From NCBI RefSeq assembly GCF_000315625.1, contig NW_005434615.1:352305-416304 (forward strand): DNA of 64,000 nt. The letters are read 5' to 3'. Below the pieces are notes generated by a model, which did not search any database, had not been told where the DNA came from, and saw only the letters and a program-made list of their open reading frames with translations. Below are positions 30,001 through 40,037 of the stretch, piece after piece. The translations under genes and the position numbers were made by a program. Each line of letters begins with the position of its first letter. The stretch's first letter is position 1. The stretch is from Guillardia theta CCMP2712. Taxonomy: Eukaryota; Cryptophyceae; Pyrenomonadales; Geminigeraceae.

Positions 30001-32412
30001 AGTTAGCTCATTTCACAAGAAGTGTCCACTCTATCATTTAACGTTTGACGACTTTCGTATTTCAAAATACTAAAACTCTTTCCACCAAACTTTCTAGCAT
30101 TGAAAGGAGGATCATTTCTATGCTGTCTGATAGATGAAATGACTATAAGGTATAATATCCTTGAATTAACAATCATGTTCTGTCCATACTTGCAGGGAAT
30201 GCCCTATGTCCCCTTATTCTCTTACCGAATCGCATTAAGTCCTATCGCAATCGAAGTCATCTGTTTAAGCAATCAGTGCTGCGAAGAATCGTCTTTATTC
30301 ACCTTCGATTGATCATGAATAAAATTCGACGCAATCGTCTTCAGGAGGGTAGAAATCGTCTCGGGCGGGGTAAGGCTCTGCCTTTCATGTCAGATTCGGC
30401 AGACATGAATGTAAACACCAAGAATTCACTGTTGACATCAGATCTGTGGCCAATACCAGAATGATGTCAACGGTGTACTCTGACGTCAACAGTGGCCAAT
30501 AAAACAAGAGACATCTACACAGTCAAAGCAGCTTTCCACCAGGAGCTTCTACCAGGAGCTCTTTTACCGCTGCTCTAGCCTATCTCTGTACTGCCTCTTT
30601 CACCTTAACTCACCGTGACGCTCTGAGCGATGATTGCCAGCACTTTATGCAGCTCCTCTTGGCTGGGTTGGAGGAAGCGAGACATGAAGTCGTAGAAGTC
30701 AAGGAGGATGAGCTGGTGCACTGACATAATCCGCGAGAGCAGATCCAATATCAACAACTTCTCATCGAACCTGACCATCGAACAAGACAAAGAGAGAGTG
30801 AGGGGGGCCGAAAGAACTTCATCATCATCACTTGAGAGCGGTCTTCCAAGTCTTTATCATCTGCAGGAGTTTCTCCGCAAACGACTGAAGAAAGCTGTCA
30901 GAGGGCAGCGAGCATGACCAGCGAGGTTCAACGAAAGGGAAGTGATGGAGAGCTAAAGATGCAAGTGGTGATGGTGGAGATTGCCGACGAGATCTGTACC
31001 TGTGGGTCGTGCAGCTGCTCGATGACTGTGAAGCCGTTGTTGATCTTCTTCTTTTTGCTGTATCACCGTCATGTCAATGCTGAGTCGCCTCTCTTGGTCT
31101 CACCGCCTTCCTTCTCTCATGATTCGCATGTCTTCTTTGTGCTGTTCCGAGAAGGCTCTTTCCACCACTGGTGTGAGTTGACGAAAAGCGATCAATGCCG
31201 CATCTCACTTCCTCAGTTTCTTCTTCTTCCTCTTGCTCGCGAGCAGCAGGTGCGTCGGTTTGATCCGCTTGCGCTTCTCTTTCTCGTCAGGGATGTGTAT
31301 TCCAAAGTCATCTGCAACAACCTCTTCACCGGCTGGAAACAACCAGCCTCCCAGCTCCTTCCTCCTTTCTCACCAAAGTCATCTTCTTCCGGGTTGTAAA
31401 CGTCAGAGTTGAGGAGGAAATGAATCGCTGCGGACCTCACAGATTTCTGCCTGCTGAAGCAAGCGGCTCCTATCATATTGATCGCATACGCATCGTTCCA
31501 CATCCCCCTCTGATGCAGCTCGACCATCATCTTGATCGCAATCCTCCCTCCGCGAACATCCGTGCCATGGAGCAGGGGAAGCAGCAGCCTCTGCAGGTTC
31601 CTGTTGATCTCCTGGTTCACCTTGACGGCGTTCAGTCTCTTGATGGCGTTGAGACTGTTGGCGTACAGGAAGGTTCGAACTTTCTTGTCCGGCACGTAGA
31701 ACATCCTGAAGAACACTCGGCACATCTCCACCACCGAGATCGCCTTCTGCGCTCCCGAGATGGTAGCCGCCTGCAGGAATTGGATCCGAAGCTGAGAGTT
31801 CATGCTCGTGTGGTTGCGGTCGATGATGGTGAGAAGTTGGATGGGGAAGTCCCCCAGCAGCTCGTGGTACTTTGGCGTGCAATGAGCCAGAAAAATTGTT
31901 AGCTCCCCCAGCTCCTGATGTCTCTCCCCCGTCGCCTCCTCCCACGCGGCCAAGAAACCATTCCATTTCTTCATCAGGGAGGTCACTTCAGGCAGATACC
32001 CCTCAGGATCTTTCTTGAGATGGTGGTGGAGGATCTGAAGCCGCTGTCCCAATGCTGTCGACTTTCCTCCTCGCAGCCGGAGCAAGCACGTGTTCTCCTT
32101 CACGGGATAATCTCTCAGTGTGCACGTGGGCACACAACATGCCACCAGCACGAGCGCGAGAGGAGAGATGCTGCCGATCAGGGACATCTGCATCGTGAGG
32201 TTGGAGCTTCGCGCTAGTGCCCTCGGAGACAGCTGCGAGTCCCAACGCCAAGATACCGACGGAGAGAATGTTGCATGGTCCTTTCCAACATTTTCACCTA
32301 GCAGACAGTCATACGCACCCGTGCGTTTCTCAACGTCATATTCGTCCTCAGCTTCTTCTTTGCCTGGTACTTCTGATCTAACGCTCTGGAAACTCATCGT
32401 TCTTGGCTTCAT
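27008..32412 (-). CDS. SDA1: SDA1 ribosome-biogenesis protein with a secretory leader
   Basis: Many-exon gene. First exon from 32412 (or the more likely start ATG at 32193) to ~31,345 encodes the SDA1 N-domain (LKKDPEGYLPE, ELGELTIFLAHCTPKYHELL, MWNDAYAINMIGAACFSR). Later exons are recognisable at 30,790-30,610 (LISRIMSVHQL-like, FLQPSQEELHKVLAI), 30,265-30,230 (MTSIAIGLNAIR), ~29,995-29,920 (EICKRQPLGMDSDLLADLVD), 29,810-29,705 (NAARSILKLFREVNPGLLRK), ~29,565-29,280 (acidic), 28,290-27,950 (acidic), ~27,800-27,735 (EARRILTPE), 27,620-27,560 (DFEKIRTARG), ~27,390-27,315 and 27,125-27,008 (basic tail). SDA1 is a nucleolar 60S assembly factor. The leader MQMSLIGSISPLALVLVACC plus LLRLRGGK before the mature part implies entry into the secretory/periplastid route. 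Confidence 0.85.
28219..28975 (-). CDS. Tudor/SH3-like exon set lying inside the SDA1 span
   Basis: Exons on the same strand: 28975-28873 (MWSLDDRDNAGQTVG...), 28824 to about 28,643 (FTKNLLEKAFGKKHVNV, ERLKRIKESRFYSKAL), then NVFLFAKVGMKVREVWEEGE, then EITRLDPSRKTCDVRFSG, and a basic tail to a TAG at 28219-28221. The first intron (28825-28872) is a clean 48-bp GT-AG. The segment VGMKVREVWEEGEDRIG plus RKTCDVRFSG has the look of a Tudor/SH3-like barrel (GxRVxxxWEDG...KTCDVRF). It could be a separate gene nested in an SDA1 intron or an SDA1 insertion; known SDA1 proteins have no such domain. Unresolved. Confidence 0.45.
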
Positions 32413-32639
32413 GATGAAAAACAGCTATATTTGAGACACCTGCTTCCGCATTCTCCCCTAATTCACAACCGAGAAGGGTTTTAGAGTTTAGGGTTCTAAC
32501 TCCCCCCTGATGTCTTCCTTCTTCCTTCTTCCTTCTTCTCCCTCCTCATGTCTTCCTTCTTTCTTCTTCTCCTTCTCCCTTCCTCATCTCTACCTGCTCC
32601 AGTCATCCCCATCACCATCTCACCGGAATCATTTCCGAG

Positions 32640-33210
32640 CGTGCGGTCGCATTGATCCCCGGTTTTGATCGATTGAAACCATAAGGAAGACTTTATTCGA
32701 TTACATTCCTTGAGAGGGACTCCGGGGCGGCCGGGCACTGCGGCAGGGGGGGCGCCGGCCGGCCCGGGCCACTCAGTGATCACTCTGATTGCCATTATGC
32801 CCCAGCACCGCCGCCAAGTCCCTCTGCCAGTCTTTTACTCAAAGTTAAGTTAGAAAATCAGTACGAGGACAATCAGGAGAGTACGGTCGAGGAGGCTTGA
32901 CCCTGAGTCCTGAGTCACTGTCGCACAATGGGCCACACGGCACCGTTGAAACTTGAAACCCAAGCCTGCCAACCGTGCTGTTCCCCAAACTTAACTGATA
33001 CCTTCACAGGCTTAACCGGGCAGTGCACGCAGGACCATTCCCTCACTGTACTACGGTAAACGAGTATCAGACCATCCGCACTGTGACACCGGGCCCGGCC
33101 GCTTCGGTGTGCCCCGGCGGCCCGCCGGGTGAAATGAAACAGTATTACTGAAAGTTATTCGGCACGGTTCGGAGAGGTCGGAGATCGGGTCTATGAAAGG
33201 TCAGCTTCTG
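32640..33210. other. GC-rich island with shared dispersed-repeat core
   Basis: Located between the SDA1 and EF-hand genes (divergent). GC-rich flanks (GGCGCCGGCCGGCCCGGG; GGGCCCGGCCGCTTCGG) surround an AT-richer core at 32834-32925 that is also found at 53 kb. A palindromic CCTAGG/AGGATCTCCTAGG stretch follows near 33,330. Confidence 0.6.
32834..32925 (+). repeat. Dispersed ~80-92 bp repeat, copy A
   Basis: Begins TTTACTCAAAGTTAAGTT and runs through AAATCAGTACGAGGACAATC, GAGGAGGCTTGACCCTGA and CACTGTCGCACA. Copy B at 53413-53490 is the same apart from four small indels/substitutions (2, 5 and 8 bp missing in B). Confidence 0.9.
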
Positions 33211-33391
33211 ATATGTCCTATGACCATCCTAAGAATTTACTATGACCATGATTGTATCATGTAGGCACCCCAAATGTGTACCCTCTAAGACCTCCTATGA
33301 GGATAGATACCAGCTTTCGCTGTAGAGGAGGGCCTAGGAATAGCCTAGGCGGTAGGATCTCCTAGGACGCAATAGCGCCCTATCCTCTGCG

Positions 33392-34786
33392 ATGCCGTCT
33401 AAGAACCACTCGAAGAAGAAGTCAGACAACAAGCATGCCGACGAGCATGCCAAGGAGACGCCGACACCGGCTGCTCCTCAGAAGAGCAGCGAAGAGAGCT
33501 TCCATCTGGACGACGAGAAGATCCGCCAGGTCTTCAAGAAGTACGACAAAGACGGCAGCGGCTACCTGGAGTTCGACGAAGTCATGATCCTCGCAACCGA
33601 TCTCTACGCCAAGTTCAACCCTGATGCTCCTCCGTGAGGCCATCTTGTCTGACCTTGCTGCACGCACTCACTTGCCTGTTGTAGCGTCACTGGGGACCAG
33701 CGTGAGGTCGTTGCTAAGAAACTGATGGAGAGGATTGACCAGAAGCACGGGAACGACGATGGGCGCCTCTCCTTTGATGAGTTCGTTCCTTGGTGAGGAA
33801 GGATCGTTGTCTTGCCTCGATCGCCTTCCATGACATGTGGATGGTGAAAAATAGGTATGCAACTGCGGCGGAGAAGTACTGGAAGATGACCCATACTTCC
33901 CCCAACGATACCCCGGCACCTAAGCCCAAGGCAGAGCCTGCAGCAGAGCCGCCAAAGGAGCGTGTGAAACTTGGGGCAGCCGCAGCCCCAACCTTGCCTG
34001 TGCCTCCACCAGCTGATACAAGCTCGCCCTCCGTCGCCGTCTCGTCTTCTTCAGCTTCGAGAAGCACCACCGGACCAGCAAACGGCTTCAACGCCAACTC
34101 CAAGCAGCCCACGGGAGATACCGTCAAGATGGAAGATGGAAGCACTTGGGTCACTTCCCTTGAGCAGGTGATGTTGAATCTTGCGTTCAAGAGATTGATC
34201 TTAGTTGTCCAGGCTGTTCAGGTCCTGTCAGAGGGAAAGACAAAGATTCTTGTCGCAAGAAGGATTGGGCTCAAGGATGCTGGCGCGAAAACGCTGGCTG
34301 ATGCACTGAAGAAGAACAAGGGTTTGGAAGAGATCTACCTGTGCCAGAATGACATTGGTCCTGCCGGAGCTAAGGTATGATAGCTGTTCTCCTTCTTTGC
34401 GAATTCTTCAATTTCACCCCTGCTACATCGTCCTCTATGTGCTGTCTATGGCATTCGTGGACTTGTGTTCGTTTTGGACAATCTTCTTTACTGAGCGCAA
34501 GGTGCGCAACTGAAGTCCATTCCCTCAGGCTCTTGGCGAGGCCATCGGAGCGCACGGTTCTTTGAAGGAGGTCTACCTCGGGTACAACCAGATCTTGGAT
34601 GAAGGTGCTCAGGGCCTGGCAGAAGCCGTGGCGTCGTGCAAGACCCTCAAGGTGATTGACATCGACTACAACGGGATCACCGGCGACATCCCACAGAAGG
34701 TCGCAGCCATCAACGCCTGCTGTGACTACTTCAACGGTGGAGAGAAGGCCAAAATCGTCACCTCGCTCAGCAAGATCATGTGCTGA
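33392..34786 (+). CDS. EF-hand protein with C-terminal leucine-rich repeats, 357 aa
   Basis: Five exons: 33392-33633, 33685-33792, 33855-34167, 34222-34374, 34529-34786. A Lys/Pro-rich N-terminus (1-45) is followed by an EF-hand pair: the first loop DKDGSGYLEFDE is canonical, and a second loop, DQKHGNDDGRLSFDEF, is longer and may bind Ca poorly. A Pro/Ala/Ser linker (~110-220) leads to ribonuclease-inhibitor-type LRRs (IGLKDAGAKTLADALKKNKG, IYLCQNDIGPAGAK, VYLGYNQILDEGAQGLAEA). EF-hand plus LRR suggests a Ca-regulated scaffold, possibly flagellar or cytoskeletal; the exact role is unknown. It is convergent with NTF2 (152 bp apart). Confidence 0.85.
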
Positions 34787-34938
34787 GTAGGACCGCTGGC
34801 TTGAGTGATGCCAGGATGCAGTAGACGAGAGCTTAGTCTTTTATTGAATGAAGCTAGCGACAAATGAGCGAGCAGATGATAGATTTCTCTATCGTGGAAC
34901 GATCAACAAGGATGCTCACACGCTGAATCAAACTCTTA

Positions 34939-35631
34939 TCATCCGTAGATCAACCGGAAAACATCGTTGAAGCAATAGTATCCTTGACCCCCTGGCAAGG
35001 GAGCGAGTGTGAACACCTGTCACGTTAGACTCAGCACAAGTTTCTTTCATCTCTCAAGGAAGCAGGCTCACCTGGCTGAACTTCATTGGGTGCTCGGAAC
35101 CATCCACCTTGAGATGGCCACAGACGAAGACTAGTATGCCTCCTCCGTTGGTTGGTTGATAGTCTGATGTGACGATCTCATGCTCCACAGTCTGGAACTG
35201 AAGACCGTTGAGCTTCTGAGAGATAGCTTCCACGCCCTGAAACTTTTCACCCTCGAATGTCAGCATAGAGTTGTCTTGGTAGAGACTTCGTATGCTTGCT
35301 CGGTTGGTATCAAACATCTTGTAGTAATGACCAACGAAAGCAGCCCCTACCTCCTGCATGGCTATCGTCACAAGAAGCAAGGATGAGTTTGTTCAGGACA
35401 TTCCGACTCGTCCTCACATACCTCGAAGTTCGGGTTAAGGGAAGATCCGCCCCGCAAGCGCTGCAATGTTGGAGGGGCTTTTACATGCTCGTTCCATGGC
35501 CTTGGCGAGCTCAGCCGGAGCGAAGAGGCCGGTGCATAGCGTACTGACTCAGAGAGGGGGAGGAGGAGGAGGAGGGCGAGCACAAGGAGGCGATGGGGAG
35601 GCGAAGAGCGCGCGAGGAATAGAAACGCCAT
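34939..35631 (-). CDS. NTF2: NTF2-like nuclear transport factor with secretory leader and RLRGG
   Basis: Three exons: 35631-35422, 35353-35072, 35016-34939 (189 aa; all phase 0). Residues 1-30 form a strong signal peptide (RLLVLALLLLLPLSESV). A basic, Ser/Pro-rich spacer ends in QRLRGG at about residue 60. A full NTF2 then follows: SSLNPNFEEVGAAFVGHYY, FDTNR, LYQDNSMLTFEGEKFQG, GGILVFVCGHLKVDG, HPMKFSQVF and the ending FRLIYG. NTF2 imports RanGDP through nuclear pores and is normally cytosolic without a leader. The predicted cleavage is not followed by Phe, so periplastid-compartment rather than stromal delivery is inferred. That would suit a nucleomorph pore function. Confidence 0.88.
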
Positions 35632-35869
35632 GTAGAACCCGCGGAAAGTAGGGAAGGGAAACGGCAAAGGGCTGGGAGGAGAGGTAGAGCAATTTCAATT
35701 AGAGTCCCAATTAATAAATGGGTGATGTATAGGGGTGAACGATCAGAGAAGGAGTGGGTCAGTGAGGAGATGAGGGTTATGGAACAGAGAACAAACGGGG
35801 AGTGACAAGGGAAAAATGGATTTCAGTAGAGAGCAGGGGGGAAGAGAGGAGGGAGAGGCGATGACAGAG

Positions 35870-36003
35870 GAAGGAGAGGAGAGAGAGAAGAGAGAGAAGA
35901 GAGAAGAGAGAAGAGAGAAGAGAGAGAAGAGAGAGAAGAGAGAAGAGAGAGAGAGAAGAGAGAAGAGAGAAGAGAGAGAGAGAGAGAAGAGAGAGAGGGG
36001 AGA
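35870..36003 (+). repeat. Purine (GAGAGAA)n tract
   Basis: Alternating GAGAGAAG/AGAAGAGAG units in the divergent spacer between NTF2 and the sulfatase-like gene. H-DNA-prone purine/pyrimidine strand asymmetry. Confidence 0.9.
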
Positions 36004-36077
36004 ATGATGAGGGAGGAGATCAGGTAACCTACGTAAGACACTGAAGCAAAGAGCCTTGAGGCGAAGGGTGTGAAGGC

Positions 36078-38324
36078 ATGAAGATCTACTGCATTCTCCT
36101 CGATGCACTGCCATGGTCGAGCGGAGGAGAAGGAGCGCGGCATGCACGGGACAATACCGCGGGCGAGAGTTTGGCTGAGATCGCCAGGGCCAGGAGCCTT
36201 CGCCATGTCCACCAGGTGTCTACCGGGATGTTCACGACCACCACGTAAGATCGGAGTGCTCGACGCTCCTGACTCACTCCCGTGCTGCGCAGCTTGCTGT
36301 CGATGCTCACCGGCACGCTGCCATCCGACGTGGTGCCTGGAGGAGTCGGATACCTTGCGCACCACGAGGACAGATACTACGAATGGATGAAGGTGACGGG
36401 AATGGTTCCAGCCATGGCGTCTCATGCGACTCTTGCATGCAGGATCGCAAGATCCATCTCTTCCAGCACCTAATGGCGGCAGGATTCAAGATCAAGCTGC
36501 ACAACCACCTTGACTTCATCCTCCGCATGCTCCTGGGGTATCGCTCCGACGACCCGCTGACCGAGTTCAGGACCGATAGCTCGGGGGAATGGTGGAACAT
36601 TGAGCTGAGCAGCACGAACGTGAGGGAGGGCAGCTTCGATGCGAGCATGCAAACGTTCGAGGAGTTTGATGACGAGGAGCTGTGCGGGAGGTACTATGAG
36701 CTGGAGGAAGCATACATCCGCCAGCTGCAATCAAAGAGCTCCGAAACCAACACCTTCTTCTTCACGCAGCAGCAAGACTGGCATGACTCATGGTACACCA
36801 AGAGACTCTCTGCGATGAGGAGGTCGAGGAGGAGAACCTTGGAATGGCTGAAACTGTGGAACTTCGACGAACCGGATGCTGTCTTCTGGATCTTCAGCGA
36901 TCATGGCTATCAGGTGAGACATGAGTTGCTGGTATGTGGAGCTCCACTACCACTAGCTAGGGGGAGGTAGACTTGACTAGAGTTGTCTTGCAAGCTTCAA
37001 ACACCGTATATCTCACTCAGCTCAGGTGGAGACTGTGATATCGCCGAAAGACACTCTTACATGGATGCTGTTCAGAGACAACCGACCGCAGCCGGTGATT
37101 GTTTTGTGATGATAACGATCGTAATCCGCCTGAATTCCCTCAGATGCATCCTATGCGATCTGTCATCAGCAGCGTTGACTTCTATTCCACCATAATGTGC
37201 CTCGTAATCTTGTTGATCTCTGGACTGGAACGAAAAATTTTGATGTTTGTTTAGTTGGGGAAAACTGATCACCAGGACACTGAGGCATTGGTTCCCATCA
37301 ACAAGGCTGCAAGCCTGTAAGTTGTAAGATACATTTGATGGAAATCAGATGGAAATGATGGAGTAGTTGATGACGAGGCTGTTGATGATTGTCACTTTTG
37401 CAGGGAACGAGTGTTCTTAGGAGAGGATTCGCGAGTGAAAGACAATGAGAAATTCTGTGAAGCTGCAGGTAACGAAGGGGGCGATGAGCGATTAGAATTC
37501 TCCTTCTCTCTCGCTTCTCAACATGTCAAGAAGACATTCTGAAGTAATCTTCTGATCGTGATTGTCCTTTCTCAATCTTCCAGTGGTATCGACCATCGTT
37601 GAGTGGGACGACCAACCCTCGATCAGTTATCCGGTGAAGAGCAAGCATGTCAAGGTTCCAATGATTAAACTCTGATATTTGTCTGGCAGATCACTATGTA
37701 CCTTGCATGTTATGTTCGACATCTCAACACAATCAAGATCTTCAGGTTGTTGACCCTCCTCCAAGAGCTCGTTCCTGTTGTCGTAACTTCTTTCTCCTCA
37801 CCCCTCTTTCAGATACCTCTTCCTGCACGAGAACCCTTACGCTGCTGAGAAGATTTCCCTGACTGACTTGCCAGATAAGGTGCTCACAACTTGACCCCCT
37901 CCCCCCCCAACTCACTTCCTCTTCCTCTCCCTCTCCCTCTCCCACTTCCTCTCCTCCTCCCTCCTCCCACTTCCTCTCCTTCTCCATCTCCCTCCTTCTC
38001 CCACTTCCTCTCGCCCTTTCCCTCACCCTCCGCCTCCGGCCCCCATTACCTCTCCTCCTCCATCTTTCTCCTCCTTCGGCTCTGACCATCTCATGCTGTT
38101 TCCTGCAGGATGGTTGTCGGGCGCGACTGTTAGGGAGCTTGAGGGAGAAGTTCTCGTGGGTCAAGAAAGAGGAACTTGAGCAAGCTATCCTTTCCTCCTC
38201 CTCCTCCTCCTCCTCCTCCTCCTCCTCTGCTCCTGCTCCTCGTGCCCCTTCTTTTGCGCCGAGCCTCCTCCTCCTCCCGAATGGGATGGTCGTACCAGCT
38301 TGTCCTCCGGTGAAACTATTTTGA
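36078..38324 (+). CDS. Sulfatase / alkaline-phosphatase-superfamily-like hydrolase
   Basis: Multi-exon. Well-supported exons: 36078-36244, 36293-36392, 36443-36913, 37026-37100, 37144-37196. Further coding pieces near 37,280-37,320, 37,405-37,470, 37,584-37,655, 37,690-37,745, 37,813-37,880 and 38,110-38,324 have plausible GT-AG borders. The fold is indicated by MKIYCILLDALP (metal-binding Asp strand), VSTGMFTTTTLLSMLTGTLP (family T-x-S region) and VFWIFSDHGYQ (SDHG metal site). The usual Cys/Ser-x-Pro-x-Arg sulfatase signature is not intact (the stretch reads MFTTTTLLSMLTG), so the substrate is uncertain. No signal peptide. Introns hold CT-rich repeats. The 3' end is the least certain part. 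Confidence 0.65.
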
Positions 38325-38456
38325 GGCAATGAAGGGGCTGATGTTTTGGAGCAGGGGACGATCCAAAGATGAAGTCGAGGCGAGCAAGACCGAGGAGGAA
38401 GAGACGAGGGTGGGGAGAGGAGGGAGACTACGTGCCGGGAGGGGAGGAGGAGAGAT

Positions 38457-38499
<43 letters not shown>

Positions 38500-38838
38500 G
38501 GGTTTCCTTCTATCAAGGGAGGAAGGCGACCTCAAACGAATCGACAGGATGGGATGGTGTAAAAACCAGAAACATCCTCTTCTTATCCTCCCCCCCCCCT
38601 TCCCCCCCCCTTCCTCCTCTTCTGCTCTTTCTCACACGCAAGATCGCGACTCTCGCATGCTCACCAGAGCTTCTCTTGTTGGACATTCTGAAAGGCATCT
38701 GTGAAATCATCAGCTCCTCCCTCCCTCCCTTCCTCCCTCCCTCCTTCCCTCCCTTCCTCCCTCCCTCCCTGAATCCCTCCCTCCCCCTGCCTCCTTCCTC
38801 GTCTTCGCTCTTCTCCCTCCTCTCGCTCTTTGTCATAC
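38325..38838. other. Low-complexity 3' region between convergent genes
   Basis: Contains (GACGAG)n at about 38,455-38,500, C runs near 38,590 and (CCCT)n near 38,720-38,790. The last D27-like exon probably lies here but could not be placed. Arg-Thr and Glu-rich frames are repeat artefacts. Confidence 0.4.
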
Positions 38839-39996
38839 CCGCGGGGGATTCTCGGGTCCTTGTCGACGTCGATAGGATGCTCTCCGAAGCTCCACTGGCA
38901 CTCCTGGGTTCTGCGATGGAGTGAGGAAGGAGGAAGCAAAGAGAAGAAGAGGAAGGAGGAGAAGGGGAGCGGAAGAGGAAGGAGAGGAGGGGATGAGATG
39001 GGAGCGAAGGGAGATGCAGTGGGCGGAAGAGGGAGTAGGGAGGGAGGAAAGGAAGAGGGAGGGAGGGAGGGAGGGAGGGGAACAAGAGTCCTACTCGAAG
39101 TTTGGAGTGACAGTTAGTGGGAGTCCGAGTTCCTGTGGTAGGATGAGGAGGAGATGGCGCATGCTGACTTGACATGCCTGAGAGAAGAATTGCTGGGCTG
39201 GAAGTTTGCACTGGTTGATACACAGACTCTTACATCCAGACTCCTGTTGTCCTTGTCAGCTGTCCTGTCCTGTCCTGTCCGCTCCTCTCCTCTTCCCATT
39301 CTCTCCTCTCCTCTCCTCTCCTCTCCTCTCCTCTCCGCTCCGCTCCTGTCCTGTCCTGTCCTGTCCTGTCCCCTCTCCTGTCCTCCCATCTTCTCTCCCC
39401 TCCACAATCTTCCCCTCCCCTCACTTCTTCGCTATGTTCCACTCTTCTCTCCTCCTCTCTCACCTGAAGAAACTTGCATTTCTCCACCACCAGCCCCCCT
39501 AGCTGTCCGTCTTTTCTTCTGTTCGGTCGGCTCGGGCCCACCAGGAAACCAAAGAATGTCGGAGTGACAAACGACGTTAGCCATGCCGCCTGCCTCTCTT
39601 GTTAATGACTCCTCCTCCTCCCTCCTCCTTCCCACTCTCCTCCTCCTCCTCCTCCTCCCTCCTCCTTCCCTCCCTCCCTCCCTCCTCCTCCCTCCTCCCT
39701 CCTCCTCCTCCAATCCTTGTCCCCCCATTTCCCCAGCTTATCCTTTCTCCCTTTCTGCATTTTCCAGTCTCGTTCTCCTCCTTCCCACCCTCCTCCCTCC
39801 TCCCTCTTCCCGCCTCGCTCCTCCCTCTTCCTACCCACGGCCAGGGCCCATATTGTTTCCCCGCGATGATTCCGGACATGAACACCTACAGCATCATTAC
39901 ATCCTGATCCTCTCACTTCCTCCTCCCTCCTAAATGATTCATCTCCTCCTCTGTCTCTGATCCCCCATCCGCTCTCCCCCATCCTCGTCCTCGTCT

Positions 39997-40037
<41 letters not shown>

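Noticed and set aside
38513-39223. 236-codon minus frame rich in Arg/Gly/Ser across the D27-like 3' region
   Set aside because: Conflicts with the supported D27 exons in another frame and is dominated by GGGA/GAGG repeats.
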